From positions 53,540-117,539 of the forward strand of contig JAOAIJ010000010.1 of NCBI GenBank assembly GCA_026414765.1: a stretch of 64,000 nt of DNA. Reading direction: 5' to 3'. Below the pieces are notes generated by a model that was given only the letters and a program-made list of their open reading frames with translations, did not search any database and was not told where the DNA came from. This DNA is from Clostridia bacterium (GTDB lineage: Bacteria > Bacillota > Clostridia > Acetivibrionales > DSM-27016). Shown one piece after another: positions 1 through 9,032 of the stretch. Numbering within the stretch: position 1 is the first letter of the stretch; each line of letters begins with the position of its first letter. Both the position numbers and the translations under genes were made by a program.

Positions 1-605
1 GACGAAATATTTGACTTGACATTTTTGTCATTCAAAAGATACTCTATATACTCTTTTCTATCGGTTTCGCCAGGTAACTCAACCAATACAGGCTCGATTC
101 TGTAAGAGGACTTTAAAGTTTCCCTGCTTACATCTGCAATATTGTCTGCAAGCATTATTATTGTACTTCCCACGTTGGATATCTTGGGATCCACAGACCA
201 TTCGCAAAGCCATATAAGGGCTGCCCTTTCTTCAAGAGACATGCTTCCTACATCTACGGCAGGAATTATCTTTTCGGCATGGTTTATAAAAAGTACCATT
301 TTTGTACCTCTTAAAGCCATATCTATATAAGGAAATATCTTGGATGGAAGAGCATGAAGCAGATTTACAGCTTCATTTGAGGTAATCTTATGGAATTCTC
401 TTTCCATACCAGGATCGATAAATGTAAGCCCATGGGAAATATCATAAAAAGCAACTATCCCAAAACCCCTCTGCTTAATGAATTCATCATAAAGAAATCT
501 GTCTACATATCTGTAATTATCAACAAGGTCCCTTACATTGAAATATAAGAGGAACTCATGTGAAATACCTGCCTTATATTTGCTCAAAAATTCTTCATAC
601 CACAT
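1..605 (-). CDS. AAA-family ATPase, N-terminal fragment (cut by window edge)
   Basis: An open frame of 201 codons runs off the left edge without a stop, so only the N-terminal part is visible. The visible part looks like a degenerate AAA module: a hydrophobic strand ending VLFINHAEKI stands where Walker B would be, and a later sensor-like strand reads STIIMLADNIADVSRE, followed by LPGETDRKEYIEYLL, a helix typical of AAA lid regions. No Walker A is visible; a catalytic AAA domain would have to lie beyond the edge. The ATG at 605 follows GGGAGG by about 15 nt, which is rather long, so an in-frame upstream ATT codon is a possible alternative start. The function is not known to me. Confidence 0.6.
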   Translation of the reverse strand, partial: MWYEEFLSKYKAGISHEFLLYFNVRDLVDNYRYVDRFLYDEFIKQRGFGIVAFYDISHGLTFIDPGMEREFHKITSNEAVNLLHALPSKIFPYIDMALRGTKMVLFINHAEKIIPAVDVGSMSLEERAALIWLCEWSVDPKISNVGSTIIMLADNIADVSRETLKSSYRIEPVLVELPGETDRKEYIEYLLNDKNVKSNIS

Positions 606-870
606 AGAAATTATAGCCTTGCCTCCCTAGTTAATTAATATAACGCTATTTATAAGTATATAACTAACGATCTGTCCATGTATTTATTATAGACTCGATA
701 TCTATAGTATATATTACTACTCTCTACATTGTTTGTCAATAAAATACTTCATATACAGTTATGACAATCCTGAACTTAAAAAAAAATTATGTATGAGGAG
801 CCGGATTATATATAAATAATTTTTATCATATGGAGCTAAACTATAATATCATTAATTTCAGGAGGATTTT

Positions 871-1080
871 ATGGAAACTACTACATTTACTGTTCCATCA
901 ATAACCTGCAACATATGCTCGGACAAAATTCAAGAAGGTTTAAAAACTCTAGACGGTGTCGGTAATATTTCCGTTGATTTGAAAACTAAAATGGTTAATG
1001 TTGAATATAACCCAAATGATGTACAACCTCAGGATATAAGAAAAAAGGTTTCAAGCCTGGGCTATGAAGTGGTCCAGTGA
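871..1080 (+). CDS. Heavy-metal-associated (HMA) domain protein, copper-chaperone-like
   Basis: This 69-residue protein is a single HMA ferredoxin-like domain. The metal-binding loop is T-C-N-I-C with cysteines at 13 and 16, and the C-terminus has the usual LGYEV ending. Family members carry Cu(I) or another soft metal to P-type ATPases or sensors. A strong AGGAGG lies just before the ATG. No metal ATPase or CsoR-type regulator is nearby, so the partner is unknown. The canonical Met before TxCxxC is replaced by Ile. The stop codon lies inside a perfect inverted repeat shared with the convergent neighbour. Confidence 0.85.
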   Translation: METTTFTVPSITCNICSDKIQEGLKTLDGVGNISVDLKTKMVNVEYNPNDVQPQDIRKKVSSLGYEVVQ

Positions 1081-1116
1081 CAAAAGTACATGCTCATGCA
1101 TGTACTTTTGTCACTG
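1075..1116. terminator. Bidirectional terminator with a perfect 18-bp stem
   Basis: Arms 1075-1092 and 1099-1116 are perfect reverse complements around a 6-nt loop. The stop codons of both convergent genes (TGA at 1078-1080 on plus, TGA at 1111-1113 on minus) lie inside the arms. The arms contain an A4/T4 run rather than a long external U-tract, so termination strength is inferred. Confidence 0.75.
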
Positions 1117-1854
1117 TGAGAGGTGAGCAGTAACAGCTATCACATCACTTGACTTATCCACATCATTTCCTATTTCCGGATATTCCGAAACAAAAACCCT
1201 TGCTTTGATTCCTGACAATTCAGAAAACTTTTTTTCCATCTTATCAATAGTCAGCCTTCCCATAGCAAACTGAGCTGCAAAGCCAGGACTTACTATGGTA
1301 ACCATTTTCAGGGGGTTTTTCCGCGCTTCTAAAAGCTTACTGGCTAAAGCATAGCCCTTTTCAATTATTTGAGGATTAAGATAAAAAATATTCCCTCCTG
1401 TGAACGTTCCTTCTTTTACCTTTATGTAAGTCCTTTCAAATTCAGGATATTTAGATATATTAATACTTTTTTCCACTATAGGGTAGCAAAAGTCTGCACC
1501 CATATCCCTGGCATTAAAAATAAAATCCTTTACCGCATCTGCAGTAATCAACGGTATGTCGCAGGAACTGATGAGTAGCGGCATCTCCTTCCCCAGATAC
1601 TTTACTCCTGCGATTATATTATCCACTATCAGGCCTTCAGGGGCAATAACTGCATCTACCTTATCCTTAAGCACGGTCTCCAGTTCATCTACATTACCAA
1701 CAACTACTATTTTCTTTATGTATTCAACATTCCTAAAAGCATCTACAACATAATCAATCATAGCTCTGCCGTTAATTTTTAGTAAAGCCTTATTGACAGT
1801 ATCATTCCATTTGTGCGTACCGTGATCACTGGCAAGTATTATTACATTCAGCAT
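1111..1854 (-). CDS. MobA-like NTP transferase family protein
   Basis: The protein has the nucleotidyltransferase Rossmann fold: an N-terminal VIILAS strand, KALLKINGRAMIDYVVDAF as in sugar-nucleotide and MobA-type transferases, and SSCDIPLI carrying the expected metal-binding aspartate. The glycine-rich LAGGxGxR loop is degenerate (LASDHGTHKW), so substrate and activity are uncertain. The open frame extends to a GTG at 1902, but that codon sits inside the upstream gene's terminator hairpin. The ATG at 1854, with GGG-rich sequence just upstream, gives 247 residues and starts directly at the first beta strand. It lies next to a FadR-type regulator and ispE. A role in cofactor or envelope precursor synthesis is possible but not shown. 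Confidence 0.75.
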   Translation of the reverse strand: MLNVIILASDHGTHKWNDTVNKALLKINGRAMIDYVVDAFRNVEYIKKIVVVGNVDELETVLKDKVDAVIAPEGLIVDNIIAGVKYLGKEMPLLISSCDIPLITADAVKDFIFNARDMGADFCYPIVEKSINISKYPEFERTYIKVKEGTFTGGNIFYLNPQIIEKGYALASKLLEARKNPLKMVTIVSPGFAAQFAMGRLTIDKMEKKFSELSGIKARVFVSEYPEIGNDVDKSSDVIAVTAHLSQ

Positions 1855-1874
1855 TAGCCCTACCCTTTCCCCGT

Positions 1875-1919
1875 TTAAAATATTAAGAGAGGTGTTTTTC
1901 ACCTCTCTTAATATTTTAA
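1875..1919 (-). terminator. Terminator hairpin with a perfect 20-bp stem after the FadR-type regulator
   Basis: Arms 1875-1894 and 1900-1919 are perfectly complementary around a 5-nt loop. The regulator's TAA (1916-1918) is inside the arm. The alternative GTG start of the downstream gene also falls inside it, which argues against that start. Confidence 0.7.
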
Positions 1920-2599
1920 GTCAAATTATGCTTTTTTATTGAATTAATTATTATTTCTTCCTGTCTTCTTATATGTTTTTGCGCTACAGTCTCTGCAATT
2001 TCATTATTTTTAGCCGATATGGCCTCAATAATATCCGTATGCTCCTTAATAATATCCTTGGGGCTGCTGTAATCCTTCAGGTAAATAACCCTGAACCTAT
2101 GGATTTGCTCTCTTAAATTGCTGGCTATCTGAATTAGCTTGTCATTCCTGGAGGAGCGGTAAATAATATCGTGGAATTCTACATCCTTTTTAATAGTCCC
2201 TTGAAGGTTGTCCTTTTCCATGTAGTTAACAAACTGCATATTTACATGCTTTAACTCCTTGAGCTCTTCCTCTGTTATTCTCTGTGCAGAAAGTGCTGTT
2301 GCCAGACCATCCAGTGTTGCCCTCACCTCAAGCACATCCATTATATCCTTTACAGAGAGATCGGCAACTTGTGCACCCTTCCTCGGAACCATGTTTACCA
2401 AACCTTCAAGTTCCAGCTTTCTTATGGCTTCCCTTACCGGAGTCCTGCTCACACCCATCTTCTCCGCGAGCTGGACTTCCATCAACCTTTCTCCCGGCTT
2501 TAGTTCCCCTACTATAATTGCCTCCCTTAATGTGTTGAATATTACTTCCCTTAAGGGTTTATAATCGTTTAAATTTACTTTTGAAAGTTTTCCCGCCAT
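1916..2599 (-). CDS. GntR-family transcriptional regulator, FadR subfamily (FCD domain)
   Basis: A winged helix-turn-helix occupies about residues 10-75; its recognition region is MGVSRTPVREAIRKLELEG. An all-helical FCD effector domain follows, with the usual metal or ligand residues (D and H in DVEFHDIIY, then later His in EHTDII and KHIRRQEE). Such proteins are ligand-responsive dimeric regulators, often of organic-acid or sugar-acid genes. The GTG at 2617 overlaps the Shine-Dalgarno sequence GAGGAG, so the ATG at 2599 (228 codons) is the start. It is followed by a long perfect terminator and then the NTP transferase. The target genes cannot be deduced from the sequence. Confidence 0.9.
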   Translation of the reverse strand: MAGKLSKVNLNDYKPLREVIFNTLREAIIVGELKPGERLMEVQLAEKMGVSRTPVREAIRKLELEGLVNMVPRKGAQVADLSVKDIMDVLEVRATLDGLATALSAQRITEEELKELKHVNMQFVNYMEKDNLQGTIKKDVEFHDIIYRSSRNDKLIQIASNLREQIHRFRVIYLKDYSSPKDIIKEHTDIIEAISAKNNEIAETVAQKHIRRQEEIIINSIKKHNLT

Positions 2600-2740
2600 A
2601 TTTTTATCTCTCCTCACTTATAGTTAAGACTTTGCAGCTTGAATCTGCATCCGTTTAAATATCTGGGATTACTCAATCATTCTGTTGAAAATCGCCTGTA
2701 CTAAACTAAAACTTCCAGACTGGCATATCATATCAGTTAT

Positions 2741-3595
2741 TTACTGTACGGATTTAGTCAGAAAGCAGTCCCAATTACTTTTCTTAATTTCTATATAGGC
2801 TTTTTCAGCCGATTGGCTATTGTCAAATATACCGAACACAGATGGCCCGCTGCCACTCATCATACTCCCCAATGCCCCCAGTGCCAACAGTGCTTCCTTT
2901 ATCCTCTGAATTACGGTATATTTAGGGATAGTGACAGTTTCCAGTACATTTACCATATTAGCCGCCAGATAATGCTTATCATGGTTTTTTATGCTATTTA
3001 TAAGTAGTTCAGTATCAGGCCTCTGACTTATAGTATCCAGCCTGAGATTTTTATACACCCATGGTGTAGATACTCCTATCTTAGGCTTTACAAGCACAAT
3101 ATGTGTTTCCTGTAGAGCGGGCAGCTCCGTCAATACTTCTCCGATACCTTCAGCCAGCATCGTTCCCCCTTTTATACAATAAGGAACATCCGCTCCTATC
3201 TGTTTCCCCAATAGCATCATTTCCGCTTCGTTAATACCAAGATCAAATATTTTGTTAATTCCCTTTATCACAGAAGCCGCATCAGAACTTCCTCCGGCTA
3301 GCCCTGCTGCAACAGGAATATTTTTGTTAATTCTTATCTTTATTCCACCCTTTATGTTATAATTATCTACAAGCAATTGGGCAGCCTTATAGGCTATATT
3401 ATCACAGTTTTCCGGAACCCATGGGCAGCCGCACTCTATACTGATCCCATGATCCGTCTGCTCAATAAATATATCATCATACAAATCTATTGTCTGCATT
3501 ATCATTTTTACTTCGTGATATCCATCAGGCCTCTTTCCTACAACATCAAGAGATAAGTTTATCTTAGCCCTGGCCTTTAATTGAATCATTTGCAT
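2741..3595 (-). CDS. ispE: 4-diphosphocytidyl-2-C-methyl-D-erythritol kinase
   Basis: IspE phosphorylates CDP-methylerythritol in the non-mevalonate isoprenoid pathway. The 284-residue length is normal. It starts with the GHMP-kinase strand KARAKINLSLDVVGKRPDGYHEV; the ATP-binding GHMP motif is PVAAGLAGGSSDAA at about residue 90, and a C-terminal glycine motif GSMMSGSGPSVFG completes the fold. GGGGAG lies 7 nt before the ATG at 3595. In many Firmicutes ispE follows veg and sporulation genes, as it does here, although the transcript is probably separate because a terminator lies at 3658-3685. Confidence 0.97.
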   Translation of the reverse strand: MQMIQLKARAKINLSLDVVGKRPDGYHEVKMIMQTIDLYDDIFIEQTDHGISIECGCPWVPENCDNIAYKAAQLLVDNYNIKGGIKIRINKNIPVAAGLAGGSSDAASVIKGINKIFDLGINEAEMMLLGKQIGADVPYCIKGGTMLAEGIGEVLTELPALQETHIVLVKPKIGVSTPWVYKNLRLDTISQRPDTELLINSIKNHDKHYLAANMVNVLETVTIPKYTVIQRIKEALLALGALGSMMSGSGPSVFGIFDNSQSAEKAYIEIKKSNWDCFLTKSVQ

Positions 3596-3657
3596 AACTA
3601 TACTCCCCTAATTAGTTACGTATATTATATACAAAAAACATAATACTTTCAACAAAA

Positions 3658-3685
3658 AGTGCCTGAAATCTAAATTTCAGGCACT
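3658..3685 (-). terminator. Intrinsic terminator of the SPOCS/LysM gene
   Basis: Arms 3658-3669 and 3674-3685 form a perfect 12-bp stem with a 4-nt loop. On the minus strand it is followed by TTTTTGTT. Confidence 0.85.
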
Positions 3686-3749
3686 AAAATCCCACTTATT
3701 ATTAATTTTTAGTACATTGTGCAAAATATTATCTTAATCATTTACCGGT

Positions 3750-5318
3750 TTATATCCTTCTTTTAGGAATAACCAATTGCTGTCCGGGATATAGGATTTC
3801 TCTGTCATTTATATTGTTTGCTCCCCTTATTTCTTCTACCGTTGTATAATACTTCTTTGCAATGTTCCAGAAAGAGTCTCCGGGCTTTACAAAATAAATA
3901 GTAATACTTGGCTGGTTTTCGATTAACCTTTCGTCTACAGGCAATTCATTCACTTTTACTACTAATGGTATTTCATTATGACTGACGACTTTCGTATTTA
4001 TACTCATAACCAGTCTGATTTCAACTTCATTGCTTGAAACCATACTGTAATTACAGTGCTCAACATCCAGGCCCACATCGCACGCCATATCCTGATTTAT
4101 ACCTTTTACATCCATAGTGTGCTTAAAAGGTACTTCCTGGTTACTGCAATATACAGGCTGTTCTTCACTATTAGCCAGATAAAGTATATTGTTGTCCACA
4201 ACACCTTCTACAACTATCTTATCATCCAGAACTTTTACTTCAGATACAGAAGGTTTACTCAAGACATTAAATACCTCTGATATTTCCGGGCTTCCTTCCT
4301 GCATGGAAATAGTATCCTTAAGAATTATCTGTCCCTTATTCTCTGCTACAGTTTCTTCTACTCTAAAAGGCTCCTTGTCAAGATTAAGCCTTATCTGACG
4401 GCTGTAAGCGTCATCAACCATTTCAATATTCTTCTTGTTGAATCCTGACGCAGTAACCTTTAATTTCACTTCCCCGGTTAGTATCCTTAACTCGCCGTCA
4501 CTATCTTCTGCTGGTTCAAATCTGGCATCAGTAATTCGGAAATCTACATCACAGGTCGAGTAGTCGTTAGCTCCTGTCAGATCGACTAACTGCGTGAATG
4601 GTAATTCGTGCTCCATATACTGGATACTGTTATTCTCATCATCCCCTGTATAAAGCGTAGATACCAGAAGCTCTCCTTTGGTGATAATCTTATTATCACT
4701 TACCTTGTAGTCTTTACCTATAATTTTAATATCATTTCTTAAAACTTCCCGTATAGTCGGTTTTCCTGCCGGTACTTCCATACTCTCTTGCAGGGAAAAC
4801 TCCTCTGTACTTTCACCTAATGAGCTGTTTACTCTCACATTGCTTTTTAATATCTGGACTTCATCACTATCTCCAAAGCCGCTTATAACACTCTTTTCAA
4901 TTTCATCAGTTACTTTTCCCGTTACTTTAACAATGGCTTTTACATTTATTTTACGCCCATTTAAAATCTCATAATCTATATGTTCTAATTCACACTTTAC
5001 CCTACCGCTCATTCCAGATCTGGCACTAGGAATATCAAGGCTGCACATAAAGCTGGTATTGGTATTTATGCTTTTAATACTCCTGTCTTCATCATCGGAC
5101 ACATAGAGTATCTTGTACTGAATTGCCCCATTAACCAGTACCCTGTCCTGTGAAATGTCAGAGTTGTATGAATAAATGTCTCCGTCTAAGAGTAGTATCC
5201 GGTCGACATCCGGCTTAACATCGGGTACGATTATATCATTTTCAACAACAGTCTGTGTTGAATCTTCACCAATTACCTGATTAATTCTTATAGAGTCCCT
5301 GATAAGTTCAAGCGACAT
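3750..5318 (-). CDS. SPOCS (DUF3794) domain protein with C-terminal LysM
   Basis: The 522-residue protein starts MSLELIRDSIRINQVIGE and contains repeated DUF3794/SPOCS beta-rich modules (VVENDIIVPDVKPDVDRIL, then later repeats of a similar kind). It ends in one LysM peptidoglycan-binding domain (VKPGDSFWNIAKKYYTTVEE). The family is found in spore-forming clostridia and is associated with spore envelope assembly; SafA and SpoVID are the Bacillus analogues with LysM. No signal peptide is present, which fits assembly in the mother cell. The open frame extends upstream to 5360, but GGGGGAGG 7 nt before the ATG at 5318 fixes the start. It has its own terminator. Confidence 0.88.
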   Translation of the reverse strand: MSLELIRDSIRINQVIGEDSTQTVVENDIIVPDVKPDVDRILLLDGDIYSYNSDISQDRVLVNGAIQYKILYVSDDEDRSIKSINTNTSFMCSLDIPSARSGMSGRVKCELEHIDYEILNGRKINVKAIVKVTGKVTDEIEKSVISGFGDSDEVQILKSNVRVNSSLGESTEEFSLQESMEVPAGKPTIREVLRNDIKIIGKDYKVSDNKIITKGELLVSTLYTGDDENNSIQYMEHELPFTQLVDLTGANDYSTCDVDFRITDARFEPAEDSDGELRILTGEVKLKVTASGFNKKNIEMVDDAYSRQIRLNLDKEPFRVEETVAENKGQIILKDTISMQEGSPEISEVFNVLSKPSVSEVKVLDDKIVVEGVVDNNILYLANSEEQPVYCSNQEVPFKHTMDVKGINQDMACDVGLDVEHCNYSMVSSNEVEIRLVMSINTKVVSHNEIPLVVKVNELPVDERLIENQPSITIYFVKPGDSFWNIAKKYYTTVEEIRGANNINDREILYPGQQLVIPKRRI

Positions 5319-5431
5319 TTTACAATCCTCCCCCTGCTTTATATATGAAACGCACTTCATGCGCGGCTTCGCCTTCTTTTGAAGACGCTGGCTACGAACT
5401 ATGGAACGGGCTTTCCTTCTCTTTGTCCCAT

Positions 5432-5459
5432 TGCCTATCGCCTATCACCTATTGCCTGC
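5432..5459. repeat. Short tandem heptanucleotide repeat (4 copies)
   Basis: Four consecutive 7-mers TGCCTAT, CGCCTAT, CACCTAT and TGCCTGC lie in the gap between veg and the SPOCS/LysM gene. The surrounding 5340-5460 stretch is more GC-rich than other gaps. Apart from this repeat and the terminator at 5607-5634, I see nothing recognisable in the 5319-5729 gap. Confidence 0.7.
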
Positions 5460-5606
5460 GACTATATTGTAGTATATATATATTGACAAGGTCAGGGAAA
5501 TATGACTAACTTAAACCCGTAAAATTATTATGAGTAAAAACACTGCATATGCTTTTTACTTATTGCCAAACAAAGAGAGTTAATAGTATATGGTTTCAGA
5601 AAAATT

Positions 5607-5634
5607 AAAAAGCCAGGTAATCACCTGACTTTTT
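5607..5634 (-). terminator. Intrinsic terminator after veg
   Basis: Arms 5607-5618 and 5623-5634 have a 4-nt loop and flanking A/T runs. The one non-Watson-Crick position is U-G on the minus strand but C-A on plus, which supports a minus-strand terminator for veg. Confidence 0.8.
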
Positions 5635-5729
5635 AACCAACCTTTTAGAAAAGGGGTCTAACTGGTTTCATTTTGTATAATAAGTTAATCTTACTTTGTC
5701 CATTGGCGCAATCTTCTACCCTAACACTA

Positions 5730-5996
5730 TCAGCTAACCTGTATCCTTTTATTATCCTTGCATACAACAAGTTCAACAGCTTTTGTCAGTATGTCAGTAT
5801 AGCTATAAGATACTCTTCTAGTTGCTTCATAATCGTTTTCAAACTTTACTATGAAGATGCTGGGATAGGTGTTTTCAAGGACTCCTTCTCTAATAAATGC
5901 CTTTTTCCTACCTTTATTGGCTTTTAGTTGAACTTTTTGACCAATGCAGGTTTCTATGTCTTTCCTTATTTGGGTCAGGTCATTCTTTCCTATCAT
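5730..5996 (-). CDS. veg: Veg family protein
   Basis: This 88-residue protein has the Veg family pattern: an N-terminal helix (DLTQIRKDIETCIGQKVQLKAN), the basic KGRKKA turn, ENTYPSIFIVKFEND and the conserved RVSYSYTDILTKAVEL. In Bacillus subtilis Veg influences biofilm genes through SinR; its biochemical activity is not settled. GAGGTG lies 5 nt before the ATG. The order yabG, veg, then ispE further along is the ancestral Firmicute arrangement, here with a SPOCS/LysM gene inserted between veg and ispE. Confidence 0.93.
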   Translation of the reverse strand: MIGKNDLTQIRKDIETCIGQKVQLKANKGRKKAFIREGVLENTYPSIFIVKFENDYEATRRVSYSYTDILTKAVELVVCKDNKRIQVS

Positions 5997-6112
5997 TGAA
6001 TCACCTCATCTTCTGTTTGCAAGTATTATATCACAAACTTTAGTGCTTGTCAAAAAAATTTAAATATTATAACAGGGGAAATTAAATTATGTCAAGTATT
6101 ATTTTTGAAATA

Positions 6113-7000
6113 CTAATTATTGTACGGTTCCAAAGGAAATCCATTCCTATATTTCCCGCGCGTTTCTATCCCACCTATCCCTTCTGCTCCTGTTATCGTA
6201 TTGCTGATAACATCAGACGGTTTAAGCACTTTATCTATGCCTGAAAGTGCCACCTTCTGACAGATAAATACCGGATCAAGTGCGTGTATAAGTACTCTGT
6301 AAGGTGCACTGGCATAGTTTGCACCGGCTTTTAGTATAGCATTGTACATTGACTGGCACGCTCCTGCAAAAATAACCAGACTGTCAAAATCAGGCTCATA
6401 CCTCCTCGCTTCTCTAACTGCTTCAATGTAATACTTTGAATTCCTATAGTTATCTATGTTGGAATAGTTGTTATCTCCCTTAATAACACTATCATGGCCT
6501 GTTAAGACAAGGATATCCGGTCTATGCCTCCTAAGGAGGTCATAAATTTTTCCCGGCTGCTCACTTTCAGGTATAAACTCTCCTATAACATCCAAACCAA
6601 ATTTTCTATATTGATTTAAACAATTCTCTAAATAATCATTATCTCCATCAACGTGTAGTATCTTACCCGACCTGGAAAATTTCCGGGCATTGTCTGTCGG
6701 AGTGTTTCTATAATATAATTTTTTTGAGCCACCTCTATATCTTGCCATATGGTTTGATGTTTGAATTTCCCTGCATTTCCTGCTTACAATCGAATTAATC
6801 CTCGAGTTATACTCTGTTACATTTTTATCATCCAATACGATCAGATCTGACTCAGGGGCATCTGCTTCAATTCTATAACTGATACCTTTAAGTATGATCA
6901 CCCTTTCCCCGTTTAGCTCCCTGATATCGGTAACTTTGAAATAGACATCGCCGCCATAGGATTTCCTAGCTACAATATCTCCGACTTTCAAATCCCCCAT
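6113..7000 (-). CDS. yabG: Sporulation peptidase YabG
   Basis: YabG is the mother-cell protease (family U57) that trims spore coat and cortex proteins after sigma-K activation. The start MGDLKVGDIVARKSYGGDVYFKV, the LTGHDS segment and the FAGACQSMYNA segment, with candidate catalytic His and Cys, are family hallmarks. The open frame reaches 7018, but the ATG at 7000 has AAGGTG 5 nt upstream while the ATG at 7018 has no ribosome binding site; this gives 295 residues. It lies upstream of veg on the same strand. Confidence 0.95.
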   Translation of the reverse strand: MGDLKVGDIVARKSYGGDVYFKVTDIRELNGERVIILKGISYRIEADAPESDLIVLDDKNVTEYNSRINSIVSRKCREIQTSNHMARYRGGSKKLYYRNTPTDNARKFSRSGKILHVDGDNDYLENCLNQYRKFGLDVIGEFIPESEQPGKIYDLLRRHRPDILVLTGHDSVIKGDNNYSNIDNYRNSKYYIEAVREARRYEPDFDSLVIFAGACQSMYNAILKAGANYASAPYRVLIHALDPVFICQKVALSGIDKVLKPSDVISNTITGAEGIGGIETRGKYRNGFPLEPYNN

Positions 7001-7077
7001 CCTGTCACCTTCCTTCATTCAATATTTCGTCTGCTACATAATATGTCTGAAAGACCTGTAATGTGAGAAAATGAGTA

Positions 7078-7107
7078 TTGATTAACAGCAATGCTAAACG
7101 TTATAAT
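7078..7107 (+). promoter_or_regulatory. Candidate sigma-A promoter of fhs
   Basis: TTGATT at 7078-7083 and TATAAT at 7102-7107 are separated by 18 bp. The roughly 95-nt leader contains two small hairpins (7171-7188 is AGCGCA, 6-nt loop, TGCGCT, just before the RBS). It matches neither the ZTP nor the THF riboswitch consensus as I remember them. Confidence 0.6.
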
Positions 7108-7206
7108 AACATTTAGAGCGTAATTCTTTACGCGGCATAAGGTTGCAGGTAAACGGAAAGAGATGATAACAGCGCATTCAGCTGCGCTTGAAAGGAAGTA
7201 TGTATT

Positions 7207-8877
7207 ATGCTTACTGATATTGAAATCGCTCAGGGTTGCAAAATGAAACCGATAGCAGAAATCGCTGGAGGTTTGGGAATACAGCCTGACGAACTGGAGT
7301 TATATGGTAAATACAAGGCTAAACTTACAGATGATTTATGGAAAAGAATAGAAGGCAATAAAGATGGAAAGCTTGTTTTAGTAACCGCTATAAATCCAAC
7401 ACCTGCCGGTGAGGGAAAAACTACCACTACAGTAGGTTTGGGACAGGCAATGGCAAGGATAGGTAAAAAGGCCATTATAGCACTTAGAGAGCCTTCCTTG
7501 GGTCCTGTTATGGGTGTCAAGGGCGGAGCAGCAGGAGGCGGATACTCACAGGTTGTTCCTATGGAAGATATAAACCTTCATTTTACCGGTGACATGCATG
7601 CTATAACGACAGCAAACAACCTGTTGTCAGCAGCGATAGATAATCATATCCAACAGGGAAATTGTCTGGGTATCGACCCTAGGCAGATTATTTGGAAAAG
7701 AGCTATGGACATGAATGACAGATCACTGAGAAATATAATCGTCGGTCTAGGGGGTAAAGCTAACGGTACCCCGAGGGAAGATGGTTTTAACATAACTGTG
7801 GCATCTGAGGTAATGGCTATATTATGTCTCGCTTCTGACCTAATGGACTTAAAAAAGCGCCTCGGCAATATAATTATAGGATATAGCTATGGTGGAAGCG
7901 CAGTTACCGCCAAAGACCTTAATGTAGACGGTGCAATGACTCTGCTGCTTAAAGACGCTATAAAACCAAATCTGGTTCAAACGCTGGAAAATACACCAGC
8001 TCTAATGCATGGTGGGCCTTTCGCCAATATTGCTCATGGGTGTAATAGTGTAGCCGCTACCAAACTGGCATTGAAGCTGGCCGATTATGTAATAACAGAA
8101 GCAGGGTTCGGGGCTGATCTTGGTGCAGAAAAATTCTTTGATATAAAATGCAGATACGCAAACCTCAAGCCTGATGCAGTAGTTCTTGTAGCAACTATCA
8201 GAGCTTTGAAATACAATGGAGGCCTAAAGAAGGAAGATTTGAAGAAAGAAAACCTTGATGCTTTGAAGAAGGGCTTCGTAAATTTGGAAAAACATGTAGA
8301 AAACCTGAGAAAGTTCGGTGTACCGCTTGTAGTTGCAATAAATCATTTCGATACAGATTCGGAAGAGGAAGTAGAATACATAAAAAGCAGATGCAATAGC
8401 ATGAATGTAGAAGTAGCTTTCTCCCAGGTTTTTGCAAAAGGCGGTAATGGCGGTATGGAATTGGCTGAGAAGCTTGTGAATATTATTGACACCACTGCCT
8501 CAGACTTCAAGCCCCTTTATGATGTCAATCTTTCTATAAGAGAAAAAATAGAGATAATTACCAGGGAAATATACGGTGGCAGGGGCGTAGTATTAACCGC
8601 ATCGGCTGAAAAAGCTATTAGGAAAATTGAAGAGATGGGTATGGACAAACTGCCTGTCTGTATGGCAAAAACCCAATACTCATTATCTGATAATGCATCA
8701 CTCTTAGGACGGCCGGAAGGTTTTGATGTTACGGTCAGAGAGGTAAGACTATCGGCAGGTGCAGGATTTATAGTAGCCCTGACAGGGGAAATAATGACCA
8801 TGCCGGGTTTACCGAAAATTCCTGCTGCCGAAAAGATAAATATTGACGAAAATGGAGTAATTACAGGATTATTTTAG
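7207..8877 (+). CDS. fhs: Formate--tetrahydrofolate ligase
   Basis: Fhs makes 10-formyl-THF from formate, THF and ATP, feeding purine and fMet-tRNA synthesis and the methyl branch of the Wood-Ljungdahl pathway. The 556-residue length is typical. The P-loop [18 protein letters not shown] is at about residues 64-81, followed by [23 protein letters not shown] and HFTGDMHAI, all invariant in the family. AAAGGAAG precedes the ATG. It is transcribed alone, between a TTGATT/TATAAT promoter and a terminator. No other Wood-Ljungdahl genes are in the window, so a biosynthetic role is as likely as acetogenesis. Confidence 0.98.
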   Translation: MLTDIEIAQGCKMKPIAEIAGGLGIQPDELELYGKYKAKLTDDLWKRIEGNKDGKLVLVTAINPTPAGEGKTTTTVGLGQAMARIGKKAIIALREPSLGPVMGVKGGAAGGGYSQVVPMEDINLHFTGDMHAITTANNLLSAAIDNHIQQGNCLGIDPRQIIWKRAMDMNDRSLRNIIVGLGGKANGTPREDGFNITVASEVMAILCLASDLMDLKKRLGNIIIGYSYGGSAVTAKDLNVDGAMTLLLKDAIKPNLVQTLENTPALMHGGPFANIAHGCNSVAATKLALKLADYVITEAGFGADLGAEKFFDIKCRYANLKPDAVVLVATIRALKYNGGLKKEDLKKENLDALKKGFVNLEKHVENLRKFGVPLVVAINHFDTDSEEEVEYIKSRCNSMNVEVAFSQVFAKGGNGGMELAEKLVNIIDTTASDFKPLYDVNLSIREKIEIITREIYGGRGVVLTASAEKAIRKIEEMGMDKLPVCMAKTQYSLSDNASLLGRPEGFDVTVREVRLSAGAGFIVALTGEIMTMPGLPKIPAAEKINIDENGVITGLF

Positions 8878-8890
8878 AGATTATGAGCAG

Positions 8891-8922
8891 AGAACCTTAT
8901 CTTTTTGATAGAGGTTCTTTTT
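8891..8922 (+). terminator. Intrinsic terminator of fhs
   Basis: The stem AGAACCT/AGGTTCT has an inner TATC/GATA extension and a T5 loop, and is followed by a T-run at 8918-8922. Confidence 0.85.
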
Positions 8923-9032
8923 GTTTATAAGAGCCTAAAAAAAGCCACTCTTTTCCCGAAGAATATCTACTTACAAATGTATCCCGGTACTGATAACATA
9001 TTACATATTACTTTAAATGGAGGCAATCCTAT

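Noticed and set aside
1154..1162. Consensus DnaA box TTATCCACA
   Set aside because: It lies inside the NTP transferase coding sequence (codons for VDKSS) with no neighbouring box, so chance is likely.
7108..7206. Riboswitch in the fhs leader
   Set aside because: Two small hairpins are present but they do not fit the ZTP or THF riboswitch consensus as I remember them.
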